Part shown: positions 18,103 to 26,506 of the stretch, one piece after another
Layout: each line of letters begins with the position of its first letter
How positions within the stretch are numbered: position 1 is the stretch's first letter
DNA from: Enterococcus wangshanyuanii
GTDB lineage: Bacteria > Bacillota > Bacilli > Lactobacillales > Enterococcaceae
NCBI RefSeq assembly: GCF_002197645.1
Contig: NZ_CP021874.1
Location: 2,914,001 to 2,978,000 of the forward strand
DNA length: 64,000 nt
Direction: 5' to 3'
Position numbers and translations under genes: made by a program
Notes under the pieces: model-generated
Databases searched by the model: none
What the model was told of the DNA's origin: nothing
The model's input: only the letters and a program-made list of their open reading frames with translations

Positions 18103-19302
18103 TTGAAAAAAAGCATCAAAACTCAAACACCATCTTTATTATTATTGATCGTTTTGGTAGGATTTCCGCAAATCAGTGAAACGATTTTCACCCCATCATT
18201 ACCAGATATTGCGACGGACTTGCAAACGTCGATGGCGACAGTTCAGCTAACATTGAGCATCTATTTTCTGTCATTTGCGCTCGGAGTCTTTTTTTGGGGC
18301 TGGCTGTCAGATCTAAGTGGTCGTCGAAAAGCAATGCTTTATGGCTTGTTTGTCTATGGTATCGGCAGTTTTCTATGTTTCAGGGCCTACTCGATCAATG
18401 GTCTGCTCTTTGCCCGTTTTATTCAAGCGTTCGGTGCTAGTACAGGTTCTGTTGTGACACAAACGATTTTAAGAGAAAGTTATGCAGGCAATCATCGGCA
18501 TGCGCTGTTTGCTCAAATTTCAGCAGCTTTGGCATTTACGCCGGCGATAGGACCTTTGATCGGCGGGCTTGTTGATCAGTATTTAGGCTTTAGAGCCGTT
18601 TTTCTTGTGTTAGTTTGTATGAGTATCGTCATTTTCTGCTATGCATTTTTATGTCTGCCAGAAACGTACCAAGTGGAAAAACGAGTACAGGTAAAGCTGT
18701 TACCAGTGATCAAGCGTTTGTTGACTGATTCAAAGGTGATGAGCTATGGCTTTTTGATCGGTGCAATCAATGGGATACTATTTAGTTATTACGCTGAAGC
18801 GCCATTTATTTTTATCGAACATTTTGGCTTATCTACAGCAGTCTATGGTTTTCTAGGGATTGGGGTCGCTGGGGCTTCGATTTTAGGCTCGTTGTTGTCT
18901 AAAAGGCTATTATCGATTTACCGACCAGAAAAAATCATTTATATCGGTATTTGCTGTCTGTTACTTGGCAGTTTAGGCCTTCTTTTGACTGTATTGACTG
19001 TATTTTTACCAAGTACATTTCAGATGTGGTTCGTTTTGATCAGTATTTTTGTTGTATTGACAGGTACTGGAATGGCGCTGCCTAACTGTTTAAGTCTGGC
19101 GTTGGTTGGGTATCAAGAGATGATAGGTTCTGCAGGGGCATTTTTTAGCCTGGGCTATTATTTATTGGTTAGCCTTTTCACCTTCGGTATGAGTGTGCTT
19201 CATAATGGAACATTGATCGTCATGCCGTTGTATTTTCTTGTGATCGGACTATCTATGTTTGTTTTTGTCCGCAAATTTTTGTACCAGAAGAATTTGCGTT
19301 AG
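18103..19302 (+). CDS. MFS multidrug exporter, Bcr/CflA (DHA1) type
   Basis: 399-residue transporter with twelve predicted membrane helices. The first helix contains the family-typical IFTPSLPDIATDL. Motif A is seen as WGWLSDLSGRRKAMLYG between helices 2 and 3, and the motif C region as AFTPAIGPLIGG. These point to proton-driven drug efflux of the Bcr/CflA group. Translation starts at TTG, with CAGGAGGA six bases upstream. The gene has a long structured leader with a small upstream ORF, which suggests induction by translation inhibitors, though no substrate can be named. It ends in a hairpin shared with the convergent gene. Confidence 0.85.
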   Translation: MKKSIKTQTPSLLLLIVLVGFPQISETIFTPSLPDIATDLQTSMATVQLTLSIYFLSFALGVFFWGWLSDLSGRRKAMLYGLFVYGIGSFLCFRAYSINGLLFARFIQAFGASTGSVVTQTILRESYAGNHRHALFAQISAALAFTPAIGPLIGGLVDQYLGFRAVFLVLVCMSIVIFCYAFLCLPETYQVEKRVQVKLLPVIKRLLTDSKVMSYGFLIGAINGILFSYYAEAPFIFIEHFGLSTAVYGFLGIGVAGASILGSLLSKRLLSIYRPEKIIYIGICCLLLGSLGLLLTVLTVFLPSTFQMWFVLISIFVVLTGTGMALPNCLSLALVGYQEMIGSAGAFFSLGYYLLVSLFTFGMSVLHNGTLIVMPLYFLVIGLSMFVFVRKFLYQKNLR

Positions 19303-19310
19303 ATTTAGTA

Positions 19311-19362
19311 AAAAAAGAGGAATGCACAGTGCTTATTTGAAGCAGTGCATTCTTCTTTTTTA
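19311..19362. terminator. Bidirectional terminator between MFS and membrane protein genes
   Basis: GAATGCAC/GTGCATTC stem extended by AAAAAGA/TCTTTTT, with an inner AGTGCTT/AAGCA. It overlaps the stop codon of the minus-strand gene. Confidence 0.88.
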
Positions 19363-19776
19363 ATGTTGAGTTGCTGAGAAGGGAAAAGGCAGTCGTTTTT
19401 GTTTAATTAAAAGATATCCACCTAGAAATTGGAGTAGTCCTAGGAGGAAGAAAATAAGGTGAAGGGCAACAATAGTCCATAGCAGCAGACATTGAATCAT
19501 GATCCAGATGCATAGAATAAGACCAATCAAACACTCAAAATAAGGAAATGTGCGCGCTTGTCTAACGTTAGCTAAACCGGTGACAAGGTTACCGCAACCG
19601 ATCACAAATAACAAAAACAATCCGGGAATCAAAAAAGTCGTAAATGGCGAGTGTTGTAGCATAGCTTCTGATAGTCCGAAACTTGAATGGACACTGCTTG
19701 ATAAGGCCAGTACACCGCCTGCAATACCACCAAAGCCGATAAATAAGTTACTGCCCAGTAAGAGTTTTTTTTTCAT
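19360..19776 (-). CDS. Small four-helix membrane protein, unknown
   Basis: 138-residue hydrophobic protein with four likely membrane segments and no recognised motif. The ATG at 19776 (MKKKLLLGSNLFIG) is chosen over the upstream frame extension to 19833 because it begins with a Lys-rich start and has AAGGAC upstream. That ribosome site lies in an inverted repeat AAGGAC/GTCCTT which could partly mask it. The gene is convergent with the MFS exporter and divergent from the AEC-type permease. I do not recognise its family, and nothing in the neighbourhood defines its function. Confidence 0.6.
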   Translation of the reverse strand: MKKKLLLGSNLFIGFGGIAGGVLALSSSVHSSFGLSEAMLQHSPFTTFLIPGLFLLFVIGCGNLVTGLANVRQARTFPYFECLIGLILCIWIMIQCLLLWTIVALHLIFFLLGLLQFLGGYLLIKQKRLPFPFSATQH

Positions 19777-19898
19777 AAAAAGGACCGTCCTTGTGGTTTT
19801 CTTTAATTGTAGCATATATAAACAGGCGGACAATTGATTTAAGTGAGTTGACCTTTCTTTTTTTTGTTATACTCTATTTGAGAGAGTCAAGTAAAGAG

Positions 19899-20822
19899 AT
19901 GAGGGTGAAGAGGTTGAAGGAGATTTTGTTACAGGCAGCTAGTTTTTGTGTTGTCATCATTTTGGGGTATTTGATGAAACGTATTGGTTTATTGAGTAAA
20001 GCGGACGGAGGGACCTTATCTGTAATCATAGTTAATATCACACTTCCGGCGACAGTCATTGTTAGTTTGGCAAATGTGACCGTTTCGGGAACATTATTTT
20101 TTTTATTAGCAATGGGAATTTTATTGAATGTCATCGTGATTTTAGCAGGAAGTCTGTTGTCCAAAAAACGTTCGACGTTGGAACGGACATTTCAAATGTA
20201 TTCGATGTCAGGGTATAATATTGGTAATTTTACATTGCCGTTTATTCAGGGATTTTATCCGTTAGCAATCCCGTTTTTGCTAATGTTTGATATAGGAAAT
20301 AGTGTCATGCTGACAGGCGGCAGTACGCTATTGATCGATAAAATGGTTGGTTCTAAAGAAGAAACGACGTTAAAAAAAATTCTATCGACATTGTTTAAGT
20401 CTGTTCCTTTTACGGCCTATATGATCATGCTGCTGCTGCGCGCAGTTCAAGTTGGATTGCCAGTGGAATTGATTCAAATACTAGAGCTAGTTGCAAAAGC
20501 GAATGGTTTTTTATCGATGTTCATGATTGGGTTATATCTTGAATTACGTTTGCCTAAACAAGCACTGAAATTAGTTAGAGAAGTCTTATTTTGGCGATAT
20601 GTGTGCGGGTTGGTTTTTGCATTGATATTTGCCTTTGTTATTCCGTTGGAGCCATTATTGAGAATCGTGTTAGTTGTCTTAAGTTTAGCACCGATGCCGA
20701 CATTTTCTGTGATCAATAGTGTGAAAGCTGGAGTAAAGGAAGAGACAGTTGGTTTTACTTCCTCCATGAGTATTTTGATTAGTTTAATACTGATGACATT
20801 GGTGATGCTATGGATGGTATGA
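19899..20822 (+). CDS. AEC-family (auxin efflux carrier-like) permease
   Basis: About 307 residues with ten hydrophobic segments arranged as two sets of five. The N-terminal FCVVIILGYLMKRIGLLSK is typical of bacterial AEC/YfdV/MleP-type carriers, which move organic acids. The GYNIGNFTLPFIQGF region matches the conserved pore segment with N and P residues. The start is uncertain: ATG 19899, or a TTG at 19914 that has a GAGG at better spacing. No metabolic gene lies next to it, so the substrate is unknown. The next gene begins 75 bp later with its own ribosome site. Confidence 0.78.
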   Translation: MRVKRLKEILLQAASFCVVIILGYLMKRIGLLSKADGGTLSVIIVNITLPATVIVSLANVTVSGTLFFLLAMGILLNVIVILAGSLLSKKRSTLERTFQMYSMSGYNIGNFTLPFIQGFYPLAIPFLLMFDIGNSVMLTGGSTLLIDKMVGSKEETTLKKILSTLFKSVPFTAYMIMLLLRAVQVGLPVELIQILELVAKANGFLSMFMIGLYLELRLPKQALKLVREVLFWRYVCGLVFALIFAFVIPLEPLLRIVLVVLSLAPMPTFSVINSVKAGVKEETVGFTSSMSILISLILMTLVMLWMV

Positions 20823-20897
20823 TTTTCCTGAATTATGACAAGCTGTTGTCATCTATTGCATGCTAAAGTAACGGCATACAATAAAGGAGATGATACG

Positions 20898-21416
20898 ATG
20901 GATTTTCACATTCAACAAAAGCCAAAATTCAATCTGGTCGGCTATCAAAAAACACTGAATAGGATCGATCACTTTGAAGATTACCAAGGAATATCAGCAT
21001 TTTGGGCTAAATTAACAGAGGCCAAGATCAATCAGCTGTTATCTGAAACTAAAGAAAAAATGGGCGGATTTTATGGGGTTTCTGATAGCAATCGTCAGAT
21101 ATCTTCAACGTTTGATTATATGATTAGTGTAAAAGCTCAAGAGAAAAAAGAAATAGCCGAAGAATTAATGAGCATTCAAGTAGTCCAATCTTCTTGGGCA
21201 GTCTTTACTTGTCAGGGGGCGATCGCAAATGCGGTTTCTACTATTAGCGAAAATGAGCCTAATCATTTAATGCAATTAAAAAATCAGTTGGCAGCTCCAT
21301 GGAGAGGTGATTCGTTAGAAGAAAATCAACAGCTACCGCGGATAGAGTATTATCCTATAGGGGACATGATGTCTGATGAGTATCGTTGTGAGTTGTGGAT
21401 TCCACTCAAAAATTGA
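20898..21416 (+). CDS. GyrI-like/AraC effector-binding-domain protein
   Basis: 172-residue soluble protein without a DNA-binding domain. The pattern (PKFNLVGYQKTL at the N-terminus, a central FYGVSDS...FDYMISVKA, and a C-terminal IEYYPIGDMMSDEYRCELWIPLKN) matches the stand-alone GyrI-like small-molecule-binding fold. In that fold the final strand pair with a conserved Glu lines the ligand pocket. The ATG at 20898 has AAAGGAGATGATACG upstream. It is followed after 11 bp by a DUF1801 gene, probably co-transcribed; such pairs are common in Firmicutes, but the ligand is unknown. Confidence 0.75.
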   Translation: MDFHIQQKPKFNLVGYQKTLNRIDHFEDYQGISAFWAKLTEAKINQLLSETKEKMGGFYGVSDSNRQISSTFDYMISVKAQEKKEIAEELMSIQVVQSSWAVFTCQGAIANAVSTISENEPNHLMQLKNQLAAPWRGDSLEENQQLPRIEYYPIGDMMSDEYRCELWIPLKN

Positions 21417-21427
21417 GGTGAGCTAAA

Positions 21428-21826
21428 ATGAAAGAAATCAAAAATGAACAGGTTGCAGCTGTTTTTAAACAATACCCGGAGAGTATTCGCGGGTCATTGC
21501 TGAAGCTTAGGGCGTTGATCTTCGAGGTTGGCGAAGCAACTTCCGGTGTTGGTGAAATTGAAGAAAGTTTAAAATGGCATCAGCCAACTTACTCCACTAT
21601 TCAAACAAAATCTGGGACACCTATTCGACTTGATCGCTTTGGCGAAACCAAGATCGCCCTTTTCTTTCATTGTCAAACGACCGTGATCGAAGAATTTCGG
21701 GCGTTGTTTTCCAAGGAACTTGAATTTTCTAAGAATCGCGCCATCATTCTTGATCCTGCAAAGAAATTACCTCTAGACGAATTAGCTTTTTGTATCCAGC
21801 GAGCACTGACCTATCATCAAAAGTAA
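21428..21826 (+). CDS. DUF1801 domain protein
   Basis: 132-residue cytoplasmic protein of the DUF1801/YdhG-like family. The conserved pattern is visible: a helical N-terminus (YPESIRGSLLKLRALIFE), ESLKWHQPTYST, then KIALFFHC and a C-terminal helix. The function of the family is not established. It lies 11 bp behind the GyrI-like gene with a GAGGTGAG site. A 9-bp inverted repeat (CTGACCTAT/ATAGGTCAG) spans its stop codon and runs into repeat R3. Confidence 0.75.
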   Translation: MKEIKNEQVAAVFKQYPESIRGSLLKLRALIFEVGEATSGVGEIEESLKWHQPTYSTIQTKSGTPIRLDRFGETKIALFFHCQTTVIEEFRALFSKELEFSKNRAIILDPAKKLPLDELAFCIQRALTYHQK

Positions 21827-21830
21827 ACAT

Positions 21831-21945
21831 AGGTCAGAACAGAAGTGTTTGATCCGAAGAAATAAGAGGACATTTGACCACCGTTTATTAAGAAGTAGGG
21901 TCCAGAACAAAGCTATTTTTAGTTTTGTGCTGGACTCTCGTTTTA
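21831..21945. repeat. Intergenic repeat copy R3 (short form), between convergent genes
   Basis: Head AGGTCAGAACAGAAGTGTTT, internal CCGTTTATT, and a tail with a terminator hairpin. At about 115 bp it is the shortest of the four copies. It lies between the DUF1801 gene and convergent murE. Confidence 0.7.
21897..21945. terminator. Terminator in repeat R3
   Basis: GTCCAG/CTGGAC stem continuing into ACAAA/TTTGT, followed by TCGTTTT. It serves the convergent DUF1801 and murE transcripts. Confidence 0.7.
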
Positions 21946-21955
21946 GTTGTGTATT

Positions 21956-23470
21956 CTAACGGTTGATCAAACGCTCTGCAATGGCAAAGTCACCTTCATA
22001 GGGTGTATCTACGCCATTGACCTTTTGATATAAATCCGCTCCTTTGCCTGCCAAAATAACGGCATCTTTCGGATTGCTCAATGAGAGTGCTTTTTCTATT
22101 GCGGCACTGCGATCGATGATCGTTTCGACCTGGATCGGTGCAGTTATATATTCTGCGATCTCTTTACAAATTGCAGCAGGTTCTTCATCAGCAGGGTCAT
22201 CTGTGGTTAAAATCGCGACATCTGCAAGTTCAGTTAACACCCTGCCGAAATCTTTACGGCGGGAAATCGCTTTGTTTCCCGTACTGCCGATCACTACAAT
22301 CAAACGGCCTTCTGGATGTTCTTCTTTTATAAAAGTCAGAAGGTTTTTCAAGCTATCATAATTATGGGCATAATCAACATAGACTTTTGCCCCATTTGTG
22401 TTTGTTAAAAGCTCCATTCGTCCTGGGACAGTCGCTTCTTGAATGCCTTGGATACATGAATCATGAGTAGCACCGACCAAAGAAGCAGCGATCATTGCAC
22501 TGAGTGCATTTCCTTTATTGAAGTCGCCGCCTAAGCGTAAATGATAGTCGCCAACAAGTCCAAGTGTGTCCTTTTTAGCTGTAACAGAAAAGGCTAATGA
22601 GTCTTCTGGATCGGTTTGATAAGCATAATCTGTATCTGCCCGCTGGCTGCCATAAATGATGTACGGTATTTGGTGAAGCTCTGCTGTTTCCTTCAATAAT
22701 TTGAAATAATCAGAATCATGGTTTAAAATGATTGTTTTAGAATGTGAGATCAATTGCCTTTTACAATAAAAATAATCATCGAAGGTCGGATGTTCGATCG
22801 GGCTGATATGGTCAGGTGTGATATTTAGAAAAATCCCTACATCAAAAAATAGACCATACACTCGATTCGTTTTATAAGCCTGTGAAGAAACCTCCATGAT
22901 AAAATGGGTCATCTGATTATCGACCGCTTCTGCCATCATACGATAAAGATCTAATGATTCAGGTGTTGTCAGCTGTGATTTGAAAAAAGTTTGCCCATCC
23001 AAGGTCGAGTTCATAGTAGATAACATCGCTGTTTTTTTATTTGTCGCATGATCTAAAATGAATTTTGTGAAATAAGCGGCAGTTGTCTTTCCTTTTGTAC
23101 CTGTAAAGCCAACTAATTTCAGTTTATTCTGCGGATAATCATAGAACGCCATGCTTAAAACAGCCATCGCTTTTTTGATATCCGTGACGATGATTCCTAG
23201 AGCCCCTTCAACCTCATAAGGCTGTTCTGCCACATAAACTTCAAGTCCGGCTGCAATTGCCTTTGTTAAATAGTCTTCTTTAAAATTCAAGCCTTTACAG
23301 AAAAAAAGTGTGTCACTATTTACGGTACGGGAATCATAAGAAAGAGCATCGAATTGTTTATTTTCTAATGAAATTGGTGATGTTAAGCTCCAGCTTTCAG
23401 CTGAAGTAAATTCTTTTAAAAGGTGTTCTTTGAGTAAACACTCCCGGATTTTTTCTAAAGAAATAATCAT
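21956..23470 (-). CDS. murE: UDP-MurNAc-tripeptide synthetase (L-lysine-adding type)
   Basis: 504-residue Mur ligase that adds the third amino acid to UDP-MurNAc-L-Ala-D-Glu in the cytoplasm. Seen: the P-loop GFTGTKGKTTAAYF, the TTPESLDLYRMM substrate loop, MEVSSQAY, the carbamylated-Lys region FYCKRQLI, and C-terminal TDDPADEEP. The last lacks the DNPR of the diaminopimelate enzymes, so an L-lysine-adding enzyme is expected, as usual in enterococci. The ATG has a GGAGG site. It is transcribed divergently from the YtgP/MurJ gene, an arrangement also known in streptococci. Confidence 0.9.
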   Translation of the reverse strand: MIISLEKIRECLLKEHLLKEFTSAESWSLTSPISLENKQFDALSYDSRTVNSDTLFFCKGLNFKEDYLTKAIAAGLEVYVAEQPYEVEGALGIIVTDIKKAMAVLSMAFYDYPQNKLKLVGFTGTKGKTTAAYFTKFILDHATNKKTAMLSTMNSTLDGQTFFKSQLTTPESLDLYRMMAEAVDNQMTHFIMEVSSQAYKTNRVYGLFFDVGIFLNITPDHISPIEHPTFDDYFYCKRQLISHSKTIILNHDSDYFKLLKETAELHQIPYIIYGSQRADTDYAYQTDPEDSLAFSVTAKKDTLGLVGDYHLRLGGDFNKGNALSAMIAASLVGATHDSCIQGIQEATVPGRMELLTNTNGAKVYVDYAHNYDSLKNLLTFIKEEHPEGRLIVVIGSTGNKAISRRKDFGRVLTELADVAILTTDDPADEEPAAICKEIAEYITAPIQVETIIDRSAAIEKALSLSNPKDAVILAGKGADLYQKVNGVDTPYEGDFAIAERLINR

Positions 23471-23847
23471 TATTCGGCCTCCAAGTACTGATTAAAATCT
23501 GAATATCAGGTTTTATCGGTATACCTATACTAGTTTAGAATTTCATCATACAATTTAAACAGTAAAACTTCAAGATGTGTGCTATTTTATTATATAAGTA
23601 GAAAGAAATGGAGAAGAATTTTTTTGTATAACTTCAGGAAATTTGACTGTACATAAGAAGAACAATTGGTTAATAATAGATAAAAAAACCATGATTATTT
23701 GCTCTTTATTTTGGTTATTTTAAATTAATTTATTTAAAAGATGACGAAGTGATAGTTTGATCGATAATTATAAAAATAGGTTTCTGAGTGTTTTTCAAAA
23801 TTTTATATAGGGAAACAATAAATAAGTGAAATTATTCGAGAAATTCG
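23471..23847. other. Intergenic region between murE and ytgP
   Basis: AT-rich sequence with no ORF of useful length. It must contain the murE promoter (TATAGG/TATACC-like boxes lie near 23515), but no convincing -35 was found. Nothing else is recognised. Confidence 0.4.
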
Positions 23848-23876
23848 TTGCATATACTTGATTTAACAATTAAAAT
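23848..23876 (+). promoter_or_regulatory. ytgP promoter
   Basis: TTGCAT, 17-nt spacer, TAAAAT, about 36 bp before the ytgP start. Confidence 0.55.
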
Positions 23877-23912
23877 AAAGAAAGCATGTTTGAAGAAAGT
23901 TGGAGGAGTTAA

Positions 23913-25562
23913 ATGATCAATCAATCAAATCCTGCTGATCAACCAGTCTTGACGAACCAGGAAAAAATGGTCAAAGGTTCGGCGTGGATGACAGCTAGTA
24001 ATATAATTTCTCGGTTGTTGGGTGCAGTATATATCATTCCTTGGTATGCATGGATGGGTGAACACGCCAATGAAGCGAATAGTTTGTCTTCAATGGGGTA
24101 TACTGTTTACGCACTTTTTTTATTAATTTCTACAGCAGGGATTCCTGCAGCGATCGCTAAACAAACCTCGTATTACAATTCTCTTAATGAGTATAAGGTG
24201 AGCCGACAGCTCTTTTATAAAGCTCTCCAATTGATGGCTATTTTAGGAGCGATTTTTGCTATCGTCATGTATCTGGCCTCGCCTTTGTTGGCTAAGTGGT
24301 CAGGAGGCGGTGAAGATTTGATTCCAACGATGCGGTCACTGAGCTTGGCAGTCTTGATCTTCCCTTGTATGAGTGTTGTTCGTGGTTACTTCCAAGGAAA
24401 TCAGGATATGATGCCGTATGCCTTGTCACAGATCGTTGAACAAGTTGCTCGTGTCTTCTATATGTTACTGACAGCATTCATTATCATGAAAGTTTTCAAG
24501 GGGAATTATGTTGATGCGGTAACACAATCTACCTTGGCAGCAGCAATCGGAATGTTAGCTAGCTTTGTTGTACTATTTTTCTATATTCGTAAACAAAAGC
24601 CAATGTTCGATTACTTGGAAGCCCACAGTGCGAATGAGCACGAAGCATCTACTCGTGATTTATTGACAGAAACATTAAAAGAAGCGATTCCATTTATCAT
24701 TGTAGGCTCAGGCGTTACTGTGTTTAAATTGGTCGATCAATTTACATTTTCAAATTTCATGAATACTTTTACGACATATTCAGGCAGTCAGTTGCGTACA
24801 TTTTTCGCTATTTTTAATGCGAACCCTGACAAATTAACGATGGTTGTCATTGCTTTAGCAACATCGATTTCTGCAACGGGATTGCCATTGATCACCGAAG
24901 CGATCACATTGAAAAATTACCGTGATCTTTCAAAGCTGATCAGCAATAATTTACAATTATTTATGTTTGTGATGTTGCCGGCGACGTTTGGAATGATCGT
25001 ATTAGCGAAACCGTTATATACAATGTTTTATGCACCAGATAATCTAGGAGTCTCAGTCTTGGTACAGGCGTGTTTTGCTGGCTTGTTTATGGGGCTATAT
25101 ATGTTGTCTTCAACAATGTTGATGGGGATGTATGAAAATAAAGCGGCCATCAAGTATTTTGGCTTAGGCTTAGCCTTGAAACTGATCGTTCAATATCCAG
25201 CCATTCGATTATTTGAAGTCTATGGACCAGCGATTGCTACGATGATCGGTTTTGCTTTTGCATGTACGTTGATTTTGAGAAAAATCAAAAAAGTCAGCCG
25301 TTTTAATTTTAGCTTGACCTTGCGCCGAGGATTATTGATCTTTTTGATCACGTTAGTGATGGTCGTTGCGACTGTTATTATGCGTCAGTTCTTATATTTA
25401 TTCTTAGACCCAACACGTAAGTTCCAGTCATTTATGATCATTATCATCGTGGCAGCTTTTGGCGGAGCTGTATATGGTTATATTACGTTGAAATTGAGAC
25501 TAGCAGATAAATTATTAGGGAGCAGCGTGAATAAAATTCGCCGCAAACTAAAAATAAGATAA
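23913..25562 (+). CDS. ytgP: Lipid II flippase, YtgP/MurJ-type (MOP superfamily)
   Basis: 549-residue polytopic protein with about fourteen membrane segments. The N-terminal GSAWMTASNIISRLLGAVYIIPW and the internal VVRGYFQGNQDMMPYALSQIVEQ are characteristic of YtgP/SpoVB-like exporters. In B. subtilis and streptococci YtgP serves as a MurJ-type lipid II flippase, moving the peptidoglycan precursor outward. Divergence from murE supports a cell-wall role. GGAGGAG precedes the ATG. An RsuA-type pseudouridine synthase follows, the same order as ytgP-ytzG in Bacillus. Confidence 0.87.
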   Translation: MINQSNPADQPVLTNQEKMVKGSAWMTASNIISRLLGAVYIIPWYAWMGEHANEANSLSSMGYTVYALFLLISTAGIPAAIAKQTSYYNSLNEYKVSRQLFYKALQLMAILGAIFAIVMYLASPLLAKWSGGGEDLIPTMRSLSLAVLIFPCMSVVRGYFQGNQDMMPYALSQIVEQVARVFYMLLTAFIIMKVFKGNYVDAVTQSTLAAAIGMLASFVVLFFYIRKQKPMFDYLEAHSANEHEASTRDLLTETLKEAIPFIIVGSGVTVFKLVDQFTFSNFMNTFTTYSGSQLRTFFAIFNANPDKLTMVVIALATSISATGLPLITEAITLKNYRDLSKLISNNLQLFMFVMLPATFGMIVLAKPLYTMFYAPDNLGVSVLVQACFAGLFMGLYMLSSTMLMGMYENKAAIKYFGLGLALKLIVQYPAIRLFEVYGPAIATMIGFAFACTLILRKIKKVSRFNFSLTLRRGLLIFLITLVMVVATVIMRQFLYLFLDPTRKFQSFMIIIIVAAFGGAVYGYITLKLRLADKLLGSSVNKIRRKLKIR

Positions 25563-25592
25563 GAGCATTCGCTCATGATGGATTTAAATTTA

Positions 25593-25637
25593 GAGTGTGC
25601 AGCAGAAGTAGTGATACTTTTGCTCACACTTATTTTC
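25593..25637 (+). terminator. Weak terminator between ytgP and the pseudouridine synthase gene
   Basis: AGTGTG(C)AGCA pairs with TGCTCACACT around an inner hairpin, followed by TTATTTTCTT. The bulged stem may allow read-through into the next gene. Confidence 0.5.
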
Positions 25638-25659
25638 TTATAAAAGGAGACTCGATTGA

Positions 25660-26379
25660 ATGCGTTTAGATAAATTTCTTGCCGAAGCAGGAGTTGGCAG
25701 TAGGAAGGAAGTCAAACAATTACTGAAAAAAAATCTCGTAACGGTAAATGAACAACCTGTAAAAGATGGCAAGCTGCATATCGATGAATATCAGGACATC
25801 GTTTTATTTGCAGGAGAACGAGTGATCTATCAAAAATTTTATTATTATCTATTACATAAACCGCAAGGAGTTGTGTCCGCAACGGAAGATGCAAGGGATC
25901 AAACGGTGATCGATTTACTGAAAGAGGAAGATTATCGTACCGATTTATTTCCTGTTGGGCGTTTAGACAAGGATACGGAAGGGTTATTACTTTTAACGAA
26001 TGACGGCCAATTGGCGCATCGACTATTGTCACCTAAGAAGCATGTAGATAAAGAATATCTTGCTGAAATCGAAGGGCTAGTGACAGAAGAAGATGTGCAG
26101 ATATTCGCTTCTGGCTTTGCTCTAACGAACGGTGAACAGGTAAAACCAAGCAAGCTTTTGATCGACTCGATCAATGAAACAGATCAAGCATCACAGATCC
26201 GTTTGATCATTCAAGAAGGAAAGTTTCATCAAGTGAAACGAATGTTTGAAGCGGTCGATAAAAAAGTTGTTTATCTGAAACGTTTACGTATGGGCAGTTT
26301 AGTATTAGATGAGCAGCTGCCTTTGGGAGCCTATCGTTCATTGACAGAGGTGGAACTTCAAGAGCTGCAAGATAGTTAA
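25660..26379 (+). CDS. 16S rRNA pseudouridine synthase, RsuA/YtzG family
   Basis: 239-residue RNA-modifying enzyme. An N-terminal S4 RNA-binding domain (MRLDKFLAEAGVGSRKEVKQLL) is followed by a catalytic domain with the invariant Asp in FPVGRLDKDTEGLLLLTNDG. The C-terminal EGKFHQVKRMFEAV motif is typical of RsuA/RluB/RluE. Length and the S4 domain favour RsuA (16S position 516) over RluE. AAAGGAG lies before the ATG. A strong terminator follows. Its place after ytgP matches ytzG in Bacillus. Confidence 0.85.
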   Translation: MRLDKFLAEAGVGSRKEVKQLLKKNLVTVNEQPVKDGKLHIDEYQDIVLFAGERVIYQKFYYYLLHKPQGVVSATEDARDQTVIDLLKEEDYRTDLFPVGRLDKDTEGLLLLTNDGQLAHRLLSPKKHVDKEYLAEIEGLVTEEDVQIFASGFALTNGEQVKPSKLLIDSINETDQASQIRLIIQEGKFHQVKRMFEAVDKKVVYLKRLRMGSLVLDEQLPLGAYRSLTEVELQELQDS

Positions 26380-26391
26380 GGGATACTATGT

Positions 26392-26442
26392 AGAGGATAA
26401 AACAACTAGGCTTTGGTCGTGGCTGTTTTACTCTCTTTTTTT
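26392..26442 (+). terminator. Terminator after the pseudouridine synthase gene
   Basis: AGAG-GATAAAACA pairs with TGTTTTACTCTCT around an inner hairpin, followed by a run of T that merges into the next promoter. Confidence 0.8.
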
Positions 26443-26469
26443 GACGAACAGTTGCCTTAGGTATATACT
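26441..26469 (+). promoter_or_regulatory. Promoter of the ABC exporter-TetR operon
   Basis: TTGACG, 17-nt spacer, TATACT; near consensus. Confidence 0.75.
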
Positions 26470-26473
26470 TCAA

Positions 26474-26489
26474 TTGACTGATGAGTCAA
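26474..26489. promoter_or_regulatory. TetR-type operator
   Basis: TTGACTGATGAGTCAA is a perfect inverted repeat (6-bp arms, 4-bp centre) placed over the expected transcript start. The TetR protein at the end of the operon (28212) is the likely binder, giving autoregulation. Confidence 0.65.
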
Positions 26490-26506
26490 CAAGGAGGAGT
26501 GATGAG

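Noticed and set aside
19848..19873. TTGACC and TATACT as a promoter for the AEC-type permease
   Set aside because: The spacer is only 14 bp, too short for a standard promoter, though the boxes themselves look good.
21806..21837. 9-bp inverted repeat over the DUF1801 stop codon as a terminator
   Set aside because: There is no T tract after it, and the R3 tail hairpin downstream is the better terminator.
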